Source of the DNA: Gonapodya prolifera JEL478
Taxonomy: Eukaryota > Monoblepharomycota > Monoblepharidomycetes > Monoblepharidales > Gonapodyaceae
Length of the DNA stretch: 64,000 nt
Reading direction: 5' to 3'
NCBI GenBank assembly: GCA_001574975.1
Contig: KQ965746.1
Span: 9,812-73,811, forward strand
Shown here one piece after another: positions 20,085 through 30,800 of the stretch. The translations under genes were made by a program, and so were the position numbers. A model generated the notes under the pieces. The model ran no database searches and had not been told where the DNA came from. It saw only the letters and a program-made list of their open reading frames with translations. Numbering within the stretch: the stretch's first letter is position 1; each line of letters opens with the position of its first letter.

Positions 20085-20885
20085 TCACTTCCATCCTCCG
20101 AACTTCTTACCGCCGCCACCAAAATCTCCACCAAAATCGCCGCCGTCTGCTTGGAAGCCACCTCCGTAGTCTGCACCGTCTGCTTGAAAGCCAAAGTCGG
20201 CCCCGTCACTGCCAAATCCACCTCCAAAGTCAGCGCCGTCACCCTGAACCCCGAAATCTGTCCCGTCGGCAGCGATGGCAGGACCAAAGTGTGGGCCGTC
20301 GGTGTGAACAACGGATCCGAAGTCTGGACCATCGATGTGAACAATAGGGCCGATGACGGGGCAATCTGTGTGCACAACGTGTCCAAAGTCTGGGCCATCC
20401 GAATAACCTGATTTCATCGATAAGTCAGCTCTGGTCGCGTGACCATTAACACAAGTCACGTACCTCCATAGTGGTGATGGTGTGCTGCTCCCACCACCGC
20501 GCCACCAGTGAGTGCACCACTCAAAGCTGACGTTACACCCAGTCATGCATCATACCCAGGTCGCACGTGATGAACCTCTTGTACAACTACAGGGGGTGCT
20601 TGCTGCTGAATAATAACTTGTGGCTTTGGGGCTTGCTGGACTATCACAGGAGCCTGTTGAACAACAACCTGCGCAGGAGGGGCATAGCCAGGAGGCGGAG
20701 GTGGAGGTGGTCCACGCGGGTCGGTCCAGTTGTGTCTGAACGTGTTGAACGTGTTGATGTGTGGTGAATAATGAATGGCTTAAAAGCCGAGATGAGCACT
20801 TACAAGGAGGGTTCGATGTTGTTAGAACGAAAAAATATCGCTGGGTTGCGTGGTCAAACTGAGAAATCCAGCCTACGCAAAACAT
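20085..20885 (-). CDS. Gly/Asp-repeat protein with Pro/Gln-rich N-terminus (in-frame TGA)
   Basis: Unrecognised low-complexity protein. The downstream exon (about 20409-20085) is built of repeats of the form DG-x-DFG (GPDFGHVVHTDG, GADFGGGFGSDGADFG, GGDFGGDFGGGGKKFGG) and ends KKFGGWK. It joins in phase to an upstream exon encoding NWTDPRGPPPPPPPGYAPPA, QVVVQQAPVIVQQAPKPQV and then LSGALTGGAVVGAAHHHHYG. Between these last two parts the frame contains a TGA at 20545-20543. No acceptable intron removes it: the possible ones are 29-40 bases or change frame. The first coding exon is unclear; an ATG at 20885 is a candidate. Either a read error, a recent pseudogene or a mis-modelled exon. Confidence 0.5.
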
Positions 20886-21116
20886 GGCTTTAGGTCAGAT
20901 GTTCGCGAAAGCCGTGATCGCCGTGAGGAATTGCGATCTACTTTCGCCAGAATATTGCATCCTAGGTACCTGGAGGGAACGGCCGCGTATCCATGTTGTG
21001 AAGGTTGGTGGAATGCCAAATGAAAGAGTTGCCTCTGGCCAGGCAGGATCGCGCCATCAAGCAAAAGGGTGTATTTCTCGAGTGCATATAACGAACTTAG
21101 ACATAAGGTCATTTTT

Positions 21117-24100
21117 CTAGCTGCTTCCCTCGCCCGCTTCGTTCAGTTTCTTCATTTCCACCGTGTCACCCGCCAGTGCAATATGATCTCTCGATGCTCG
21201 GCGCTTCACTGCTTGAATCTGCTGCTCTAGTTCTGCAGTTTGCTGGGGGGAAAGGTCCCGTCCCTGTGAAAAAATTGAGCATTGTCACCGATGCACCATC
21301 GTCCGGTGCAGAAGTCGAAAAGCTTACCTCAGCCTCCCTGATGAGCTTCAAGAACACTTCCTCGAGTGTAGTTTGAGAGATACCTTCACCCAAGAGTTCG
21401 TCATCAAAAAGGATTGCGGCTAAAACCACACATGACACTTACCCCAAGCTTTGACGATTCCGTCTGGATTTGTGTCAAGGTACTTCACAAACGCCGGCAT
21501 TTTGCCCATTACAGCGCTGGGAATTTGATAGATGAGAGCCCCAGCAGAATCGTCTTCCAGGATGCTCTCGGGGATGTACTCCGCAAACTTCAGCTTAGCG
21601 CGAGTCATGACTTCGGTGGTGGCGTCAGTAACAACGCTAGGGTGATGCCAAATTAGGAGATAATTTCATTGACAAAAGAGACGACCCTGCCCATACCTGA
21701 TACGATAACCCGCACCGAACTTTGACTTCAGGCGTAACGAGGTACCCAGAGCTCGGATTCTGGAGTGCGCCATGATTCCGATACGATCGCCTGAGAGAAT
21801 ATGGGTACATTGAGTAGTGTGTAGCGGAGAGGATTCCTCAGTTTCCATCACTGCTTGCTCACCGAGCACATCTGCTTCCTCCATTGAATGTGTCGTGAGA
21901 ACAATAACACGGCCCTTTTTGAACTTTTCGATGAACGCCCAGACATGTCTGTGGTGCGATAGGATTCAAGATTTAGGGTTGGGAGTTGTGAGACGCAAAC
22001 AAACGGATCGTTCACCGCTCACCGACGATTGACGGGATCCATTCCAGTAGTTGGTTCACTGGAAACGAGCGAGAGTCAGAAAAACAAAGGGTCTTATCCA
22101 CTTCTACCTCCTCCAAGGACACTCACTCTGATACGAGTGATGAGTTCACATTCATGATAATGTGAAGAACATAAGTTAAGTGTGAATGGGCAACACCATT
22201 CCTTGAGGTCGCTCCTACTCACCCATGAAAATAATCTTCGGATCTCCGATAGTGGAAACCATCATAGACAGCCGACGCTTCATGCCTCCCGAGTATGTAC
22301 CCGCCCGCTGATTACGGACATTCCATAAGCGCACGGCTTTCAAACGTTCTTCAGTAATTTTGGCCATTGTCTTGTACGATATCCCTTTCAAACCACCGTA
22401 ACTGTAACGAGGGAACTGTAAGCTTCCGTATGGGGCGAAAATCGCAGAGTAAACTTACAGGGCGATATGCTCCTCTGCCGTAAGATCTGGGAACAGAATA
22501 TCGTGCTTTTATTTTCACAGCAGATTGTTTAACGTAATCACATGAGTGTTAGGGAAGAAGATTTTCTCTCACCTGTGGGCAAATCCCCATAATAGAACGG
22601 ATCGCGTCTTGATCTTCTCGGACACTAAACCCGTAAATAAGAGCATCACCTGCCGTCGATGGAGTCATCCCAGAAAGGCTTCCACATCAAGTCAACGAAT
22701 CTGTTCTCAAATCGTTCACGCCTCACGCAGCTCACATGTTAATGGTGGTAGACTTTCCGGCACCATTCTGACCCAAAAGGGCGAGAAGAGTCCCTTCCTC
22801 GAAGGTCATGTTGAGGTTGTTCACAGCAACCTTGTCACTCTTGGTCTTGCGCCACCATGACTGGAAGTACACCTTGCGCAGATGTGCTATACGAACAGCA
22901 AAGCTCTCGTCTTATGAAAACTGTGTTAGCCAGTTATCAAAGGGGGAAATCGGTGATCACCTACCAGATGGATTAAGCGTTCTGTTCCTCTCCGTGGCAA
23001 CGTCTTCATCGTCGTCATCATCAGGTTTATCCAGTCCAATACGAGCGGCTGCAGCCTTGACCGTATTGAGCCATGTGCCCCATTGCTTATCGTCGCGACC
23101 GGTGGAGCGGATACCGAAGCCCCAGTATGAGGGCGTCAGGAAGAACCAAGGCCAACGATAGACACCGAACTCATTGGGAATAATGTTGTCGCAGTACCTG
23201 TTGGAGAGGGTGCTCGGTCTTTTGATGACTTGAACAACCCGATATCACTCCTACCATGTGAGAAAACCGTAGAATAAGATGTCCACTAGCAGGAAATACC
23301 AACTCTGGACTGGGGCGGGAACAATGGGTTGGTAATCTCCGTAGGTTGGGAGTAGGTTGTTTGGAACTGGGCTGTATAGTTGTGACCAACTGGATGAGAG
23401 GCAGAGTCTCAGAACTGATGCCACTTTAGAAACGGTCGTGACCTTATCGTGACACTCACGGGAACCCAGGACCCTGAATGTATGTGTTTGTGAGAAGATC
23501 AATTCTCCCCGTCGTCAACGTCGTAATATCAAGGAACATCTTTCCGACTGTAGAAGAAAGCCGAACTCAATAATGGAGATCATCGCATACAAATTCAAGA
23601 CCCTTACAGTTGAAGAATGGAATGAAGAGCAAAACTTTGCGGAAGAGGGCGTGCGAGTAGAAAGGGATGAACATCAACCCGATTCACAAGGAACTATCGC
23701 CACATACCTTTCCATCCAGTCGAATCGATTGTCGAGACGTTCTCCCACCAAATGTACCTTGGTGCAATAAGGTCAACTCCACGAATCCCGAAAATCATTG
23801 CATCACCAAAGCCGACTCACCCCACAAACCCACTAGAGAATACGAAAGATTCAAATAGAAGCCCAATAATAAAGAAGAATCTACAATCCGAGCGGCAAAC
23901 ATAAGAATGCTATGCGTTGCCGCTTCAGTTTTACCAATCTTACATTCCGATGAGAACCCCGACGCTCGACCGCCGCACAAGCGTGGTAATGAAAAACGCC
24001 ATTGTGTTCATGGCCAGACCAAAGAGGAAGAAGGTGAAGTAAAGCACACCAAAGTTAGCATTCTTGAAAGCTTCGAATTGGAATGCGATACCGAACACGC

Positions 24101-25772
24101 AGGTCACCTTTGGAAAATACGGCAAGGTGAGGAAAGCGCACTGTGTGCGCGGATTAGAAACCTTACCAATGAAGCAATGGCTGTTTCGATGGCGTATGTG
24201 AGGAAGTACGACACCCAGTATATCGAAGACTAATGGAATCGTCAGGTTGACTTTGACGACAAACAGCAACGGGAACAAGGTGCTACACACCTTGAGTCCC
24301 ATCATCTGCATGGCGTGTCTCAACTTGAGCTCCTTCTCCTGGACGATCGTGTTGAGGATGTTGATAAAGATGACCATTGCGGCGCAGAAGAAGAACACCG
24401 TGCCAAGACTCTGCACAATTGAGTCGGAGGTAGTCGAAGGTGGGATGAAGGGCCAGTCCTTGAGCTTGATGTCGTACACGGCGCGCTGGATCTGGGTGGG
24501 GTCCACGTTCGGGTTGTTGGCGTAGCTGATAATGGCCTCGTCGAGCTGCCGCGTGAGCGAGACAACGTCCTGCCCAAACACATCCGACCCGTTGCCGACT
24601 ATAGGCGGAGCAGTGGTTACAGGGGCAAGTGGGTTTGCTACCATGTGAAAGTGGAGACGTCACCTTGGGAGTAGTTGAACCAGACCTGATACCGAAAGCT
24701 TGGAGCGGATGGAATGGAGAAGTTGTTGTTCCATACGATTCCTGGAGGCCGCAAACTTTCACACGATGTGAGCGATACCACCAAAAGAGAGTAACATACC
24801 GTATTGGGTAACATTTGGATTCGCGAGCGAATAGCTGTAGATGAAATCTGCATTCGGCACTGGCACAAGACCCAATACGCGGGTGGGGAGGGTGTTGACA
24901 TCTGCATGACGTTCAACATTAATTCTGTTGAACAGCAAACACATTGGCATCACACTGCTTACCGGTGAGCGGGCTCTCAATATTCCTACAAAGCAATGCG
25001 TGACATGAGCAGTAGTTCTCCACGGATGAAAGCTATTTGGCTAACCATTGAACACCGGTCCTGTTCTTCTGACCGTCGGCAAACACCCCCATTATTGAGA
25101 GCACTGCAGGATCAGCCGGGGGGGTGAACATCAAGTTGATGCAAGGATCGCGGAAAGTGGCGCCCTAAGGTGGCGAGGTAGCGCAACGTAGAGGAGTGTC
25201 CAAAGCGCAACTACAAGGGGCGACACAACGCACCTGGCATTGGGCGATTCCACTGAGGGGGTAGCTCAGCGGGTGGTAATTCGATCTGAGCTGTTGCGCT
25301 GTGTCCGCCTTTTGGAGGATGAAAAGAAGGAGAAGGAAGACAATGGGTGCGCCGACAATTTGCGCAATGGTGGCTTGAATATATCGCTTGACGTAGAGGG
25401 TGTAGTTGCGCGTCATCATGATCACTGAGCAAATTCATGAGACAAGGAAATTTGAATGAGATGTTGCGGACGGACGTCTGATAAAACGAATGTGGTCTCC
25501 CTGAAGATTGTCCTCCGGCTCGTCGTTGGTGGGATCCTGCGGCCAGCCAGCGCAGACTTCGTATCGCCGAACACCCTCTTCTGGTCTATCCGCTATCATT
25601 CACACTTACAGAATTGCCTGCCTAAGGTCTCCAGGTAACTTCGCTTTTCGAGTTCGCTCCTGGTGTATTCGGTGGCGTCGTCCCCGAACGCGTGAGTAGC
25701 TTGGTGATGCGCCTTGTCGCCATTTGTTCCATTAGTGGCGACCGCGATAGGCTCCTTCTCCGTGGATGACAT
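21117..25772 (-). CDS. ABCA-type half ABC transporter (25 exons, one of 1 base)
   Basis: Lipid-type ABC exporter with one TM domain followed by one ATPase domain, 1001 residues. Exons: 25772-25610, 25424-25234, 25164-25046, 24985-24963, 24901-24800, 24741-24664, 24637-24291, 24229-24167, 24140-23944, 23880-23821, 23757-23708, 23547-23460, 23389-23255, 23197-22965, 22910-22736, 22678-22573, 22505-22459, 22401-22223, 22127, 22058-22023, 21948-21863, 21790-21697, 21636-21443, 21419-21328, 21263-21117; the sum is 3006 bases. TM1 is near QFLIMMTRNYTLYVKR, then a large extracytosolic loop with N-glycosylation sites, then the ABCA hallmark KELKLRHAMQMMGLK and five more TMs. Walker A is GQNGAGKSTT, the Q-loop MGICPQ, the signature YSGGMKRRLSMM, Walker B MDEPTTGMDP and the H-loop LTTHSMEEAD. 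The closing block LEEVFLKLIREAE is typical of ABCA. Border positions may be off by a base. Confidence 0.9.
22127..22127 (-). other. putative one-nucleotide exon in the ABC transporter gene
   Basis: Exon 18 ends ATG G before GTGAGT (phase 1) and exon 20 begins T GAA CCA ACT after TTTCCAG, which needs phase 2. Between them the minus strand reads CGTATCAG-A-GTGAGTGTCC, a complete acceptor and donor around a single A. G+A+T gives the Walker B Asp and makes the total coding length divisible by 3. The flanking introns would be 95 and 68 bases. Confidence 0.6.
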
Positions 25773-26301
25773 TGGCGGATGAGCTCGCAAGGGGGAAAGG
25801 GTTGGAGAGGATTTCCCAGCGTCTCCAATGATTCTACGCAAATCCAGTCTGAACCCGTCGCGATTCTTTTACGCGAGTGCTGGACTTAGATATTCGTTGC
25901 GATGCACGTGGTCGATGGTCAGTAGTACTTTAGTTTCGTCTAGCCACAGCGGGTTGCGCGACATCGACATTTTGCCGGACGGACAAACTTATTCCACGCT
26001 CAGGGAGCAATTCGGACTTCGGAGACACTTGAGCAGAAGATTCATCGCAAAAGAAGAATCTGAATAGAAATGCGTGCATGAGAATCTCTTTCGTCGTATA
26101 GACTCATCCACTTTCATTTTTCTCAACCGCCGCCTCACATTGGAGGTAAGTCGAGAATGTGGCACATTTTGCCGGACTTACTCTCTCCCAGGAAACTGCA
26201 TTAATTATTTCTATACATTTGCTAAAGTTGCTAACGTCATACCCTGTGCGTAGCGGAAGTTTGAAGTCAGCGCCTCGTTTGGCGATTTCGACCACCTTGA
26301 C
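25773..26301. other. intergenic, promoter of the ABC gene; no gene seen
   Basis: Small frames (for example 26104-26295 minus) follow a GTGAGT at the end of the PRPP synthetase frame, so a further 3' exon of that gene is possible. Otherwise nothing is recognised. Confidence 0.4.
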
Positions 26302-27554
26302 TCACGCTGTGTAAAACAAGTAACTGATGCTCTCTCCATTGTGCGTCCGACGGATCGCTTCCGCCAACACACCGCTCACGTCAATGACCCTCAGCTTGCG
26401 GGTCATTTTCCGCTTTTCCTCGCTAATCGGATATGTGTTCGTCACGATGATTTCGCTGATGGCGTCGCACGCTTCTACTAGGTGGAGGGCGTTGTCGGAC
26501 AAGATCCCGTGCGTCCCGACCAGGTGAACTCTCGTCGCGCGACACGAGACGAGGTGAATGGCGGCCTCGCACACCCCGTGAACATCGTCGATAACGTCGT
26601 CCTTGGGAACAGCAAGAACCGCGGCTGTAGGTGTGACGCCAACAAGACGACATCAAAAGGAGGTCTTCCTCACCACGATGAAGCAAACACGTCCAGATAC
26701 GTCTCCCACAAGAGTGAGTTTCGAATCCTCTTCATCCGGGTCGGAACCTCCGAGCCTCTCTCGGTGCACTAGAGCAAAGTCCATTCTGAGCCGATCCGCG
26801 AGACTCGTGACCCTCTTGGCACCTCCCACGTTCTTGCTCACTACCACGCCGCTCGAGTACTCGGGGATCCGCTCCATAATGTACCGCGCAATCGTAGGCT
26901 CCGCGAGAAGATTGTCGACCGGCTTGGAAAAGAATCCCTGCATTTGTGACCCGTGGAGGTCCATCGTGATGACGTGGTCCACACCGGCTACGCCAATCAT
27001 TTGGGCGACAACTGAGGTTCGAAATGACGTGTGTTATCTTGTGCGCGCCTCGAAGCTCCTCATGAAGTGCCCATGCTCACGTTTCGCGGCAATCGCGGAC
27101 CTGACTTTCTTCTTCTTGGATTGCTTCGAGTACGGAAAGTACGGGAGGCTGTTTCGACCGCGTGCCGAAGGCAACGGGGTTTCCAAAAGGGAAAAGAGAT
27201 GTGCAGTCGTGGATTGAGGCCCATGCCCGAGAGGGATACATCAGATTCGTCCCGTCCCCCCCACCCTCCACCAAAACCTTCGCCCACTCACACCGCCGTT
27301 ATTCTTCCCGCGCTAGCCATCTTGCATGCATTGACCATCAGCAGCAGCTCCATCAGGTTGTCGTTGACGGCGGCCGACCCGCTCTGGATGATGAAAACAT
27401 CCTCGTCTCGAACGGACGTGCCAATCTCCACAGTCATCTCCTGGTTGGGAAACTTGCGAAATGAGGCCGGTGCAAGCGGGATCCCGAGCCGGTCGGCGAT
27501 CAGCGACGCCAGCTCCGGGTGGGAGGACCCCGCGAAGATCTTGGTTTTTCGCAT
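26302..27554 (-). CDS. PRS: ribose-phosphate pyrophosphokinase (PRPP synthetase)
   Basis: Makes PRPP from ribose 5-phosphate and ATP for purine, pyrimidine, His, Trp and NAD synthesis in the cytosol. Exons 27554-27292, 27148-27081, 27011-26674 and 26601-26302 give 322 residues, the usual length. Seen in order: [57 protein letters not shown], the fungal [18 protein letters not shown] flexible loop, [18 protein letters not shown] (catalytic His), [16 protein letters not shown], and [14 protein letters not shown], the position of the PRPP-binding loop (usually DDMxDTxGT). That loop differs clearly from the usual sequence: the final Gly-Thr is Gly-Val. The C-terminus ends SYLFYTA. Fungal PRS enzymes work as hetero-oligomers, so a subunit with a weakened PRPP loop is plausible. 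Start at 27554 chosen because MRKTKIF aligns with known N-termini. Confidence 0.88.
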
Positions 27555-27733
27555 GGCACACATGTCCGCAAGCTGCGTGTTGAATGGAGAGGAGAGCGGC
27601 AACTGGGCGACTCTGAATCAGATAGTGCGGCTCCAGGAGCTCGATGCCGCTGAGGAAAAGAGGTCGACGAGGAAGTTTTCTTGTTCCTGGACAGTCAGAG
27701 CTGTGGCCACGGTACCTCAAACTTGAGAGACCG

Positions 27734-30665
27734 TCAAGATATAATACATCCTTCCTTCTCTCTACGGTTGCTGGAATGCTTCCGCTTCTTTCTTTCTATA
27801 CTACTCGCTGTCCCACCTTCTCGGGATTCCCCTAGGCGCTTTTCTTGACCAAGATCGTTCATCGAGTCTTTGGATTGTTCTTCCACCTGACGATGCTTGC
27901 TTTTCTTCTTTTTCCTCTTTTCGCTACCGGTTGCGCCATCCACTTCGCCTTCGACCAACCGCGGGCGTTTTCCCGCGCCAGAACCTTTCACAGAGTCTTC
28001 CGACGGTCCTTCCTGTCGGCTCTGTTTCCTCGGATGTTCCTTCCGCTCCTCTTCATCCATTTCGCCAATTTCTTTCACTTGTGGAGAGAGCTTTTCCCCA
28101 CTCCTAGCTTTGGAAGACTCCTCTTCCTTGTCGATCGTCTCGCCCCGTCGTTTCTTTCGCTTCTTTCCTCCCTCTACATCCAATGCGCCACTCTCACCAT
28201 CCTTCACCAGTGTAGAGCGCTTTACCAAGCCCGGATTTTCCGGATTTTTTGCAGAGTCCTTCAAATGCTCTACTTGTTGCATTTGCGCGGTTGGCGGTTT
28301 CTTGCTCTTTTCTCCGTCCACGCTACCCATTGCACCACGGTCTCCAGCTTCCGCTTGCTCAGCAGGCTTTTGTGTTTCCTCTTTCTTCCGAGGTCCCTCA
28401 GAGGCCTTGCCAAAGGCCTCGAAGAGCATAGCTGCTCGACTCGGTTCAGCTTCATCCTCAGTGTCTGAATCGGCAGTTACTGTCCTTCGAGGCGCACTCC
28501 GCTGTATGGGGAGAAAAGTTTTTACACTCGATGCTGTTTTCGACACCTTTGCCTCCTGACGTTCAGCGGATTTGGCAGAAAGCGTCGTTCCACCTTCGCT
28601 ACGAACATTTCGTTCGTCACTCCCCAATCGTGGATTGGGAACTCGGGCCTCTGCCGACGATTCTCCATTGTCCTCGGGCTTTATGACAGCGTCCAGTACA
28701 GTGGGTCCCGTGCTTCTCTTCTGCAATCGAGGACGTTGAAACGAAGTGCCATCGCCTCCCGTATTTTGTGTTCTGTGACTGTCCGAGCGATTGATTGCAG
28801 GCTGTACGTCCTTGGTTGTTCGTACATCCATCGATGATCGTCCCTCGCGTTCCGATGTGGTGCCAGCCTTCGGTAGCACCCCGCTCTTCCTCAATCGAGT
28901 TTGGTTCTTGCCGGTTTTACTAGTCGACGTCATTTGTGTTACGTGAGTGTACCACCCTATTCATTGTTATGCCCCAGTAACTGACCTTGCATCCCATTTT
29001 TTCTTAAGCTCCACCAGCGATAGATGATCTTCACTATCCTGCACAGTCTTTCTGCTATCAAGCTTTCGCTGATTCAATCTCACAGATACCTCGTTCATGG
29101 GCGAGCTTCGCACATCAGTCTTCTTTTGTGAAGGTATTGCCGCCCTCACTGGAACAGGATTATCCGTGGCGGTGGAATCGGGATCATAATTTGCCTCTTC
29201 GTCACTGTCGAGGATGCGTTCCTCCTCCTCCTCCCGCTGTTTCGGCTTCTGATCCTTTACCCTCTCCTCATACTCCCTCCTGCCTTCTCGTCTTTTTGCA
29301 ATAACTTCTAAGTGGGCTTGTTCCAGTTCCTTACGTCGTTCACCCGAGAGTTCTCTTTCCATCGCAGCCTTAATGCGTTCTGTTGGGCAGTATGAAGTGA
29401 ACCAATCATCAGAAGCGATCAATCAACGGGCACATCCCCCGTCGCATCAGTACCTCGGAACGTCCCAGGGCGAGGTTGTGGCAAAGCATCGTTCATCGAA
29501 TTCCACTTCTTGTACAATATGTTGGTCGACCTGAAAAAAATAGTTGGCACCAAAACGGAACGCGCAGTTACCGTTAACGCACCAATGGAAACCATTTTCT
29601 TCGAAATTGCGCCAATTGACAGCAGTCTCATCTGTGACATTGAGATCAAGCAACCTGAAAACCTTTGTCAGATCTCCCAGAGGGGCCCAAACTGGGTTTG
29701 CAAACCCACTTTTGCAGGAGTTTCAGGGAGTCCTCTTGGGTCCATGGTTTACGACCAGAAAAATATTGTGACCGACCTGTATCGCGCCTGGGAATGATAT
29801 GATGCAAAGAACTCTTACGTTTGAACGTGAGGACCACCCACCACTTCTTCCAACACTGCATCTCACTTCGCGTTCCCATACGTTCCGCGACTTTGTTCCA
29901 AAATATCATGCTATCTTCTACGAATTCTTCACCTTCAGCAACGAGATCATCAATCGCCGTTCGAAATGCAATTTTCTCTTCGGCGGTAAACTTTCCTTTT
30001 TGAGATAAACCCATTTTAGAGTGAGAAAGACAATTTGCACTTCAAACATACCGAGTCTGACGTTGGAGTCATAAGCCAGCAACTTTGTGAATCGGGTTTG
30101 AACAGACATCACTGTCCTCCCAATTATCTGCGCAATTTGAGTCCATCGCGGCCCCAATAGAGCATAATTCTGCCTGAGGAGTTCATCTTCCTCTGCTGTC
30201 CACTTGCCTTTCCCTCCGTTAGGGTCGCAGAGCCGCTGAACTGCTTTCCTGACATCCTCCCGCTTCCGATCGGGAAATAATGCTGCCTGCACAAAAGTTA
30301 TCCAAAATCCTCGTCCAGACAAAAAGAGAAACAACACTTGCCAGTTCCGCAAAGAGGGCAAGACAATTCTTCGCATCACGTCCACGCTTTTTCCTTACGA
30401 ATACCAGTTCCTCTAAATCGTCTTCTGGAATATCGTGCTCTGCCATGAATCGTTTCACTGCAGCTAGCATTTTCGCCTTTTCTTCATCGGTGAACTTTTT
30501 GCGATTCTTCCCTGTGGAACGAACAACAGGGACAGTGTTCATCGCAGCTGCAGATGAATTTCGTGGGTGATCCGTGGGAGGGGAAGATGCCTCAACGATC
30601 GGCGATACCGACTGAGATCCGTTGGGAACTGCAACATTGGATGATGACCCAGAACCATGGGACAT
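27734..30665 (-). CDS. Myb/SANT DNA-binding protein, Reb1/TTF-I-like
   Basis: Nuclear DNA-binding protein, 843 residues. Exons 30665-30342, 30286-30052, 29995-29819, 29776-29710, 29654-29583, 29530-29454, 29379-28986, 28919-27734; all phases agree. The N-terminal third holds successive Myb-like modules: RKKFTDEEKAKMLAAVKRFM, GKWTAEEDELLRQNYALLG followed by PRWTQIAQIIGRTVMSVQTR, GKFTAEEKIAFRTAIDDLV with FWNKVAERMGTRSEMQCWKK, and KPWTQEDSLKLLQKLLDL with NWRNFEENGFHWSTNILYKK. This run of SANT/Myb repeats with a degenerate last one resembles Reb1/TTF-I, which stop RNA polymerase I and organise rDNA. The C-terminal half is charged and disordered with repeated Lys/Arg blocks (KKRKKRRGE, KRKKKKSKHR, RKKRKHSSNRR), likely nuclear/nucleolar signals. 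Exon 1 uses a GC donor (GCAAGT). The last join uses GTCAGT. Confidence 0.75.
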
Positions 30666-30800
30666 CTTCAATGCTGCTCGACAAAATCACGAACTGTGGT
30701 CACACAAGGTCCTCCTTCTCCTCTTCCTCCCCTCAAACATGTCAGAATCCCTTTTATTACACTCTGCAAAGCATGATACACTCCTCCAATCTAGGTACAA

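Noticed and set aside
23900-24240. Frames opposite the ABC transporter
   Set aside because: Shadows of exons 8-9; the minus strand encodes conserved TM helices.
25228-25300. tRNA-like words (gggggtagctcagcgggtgg, then aattcgatc) on the plus strand
   Set aside because: They lie inside ABC transporter exon 2 (antisense to HPLSYPLSGIAQC). No acceptor stem or anticodon arm can be drawn.
27734-28933. Separate 399-residue Lys/Glu-rich gene
   Set aside because: An acceptor just inside the ATG joins it in phase (AG+T) to the Myb/SANT exons, so it is the tail of that protein.
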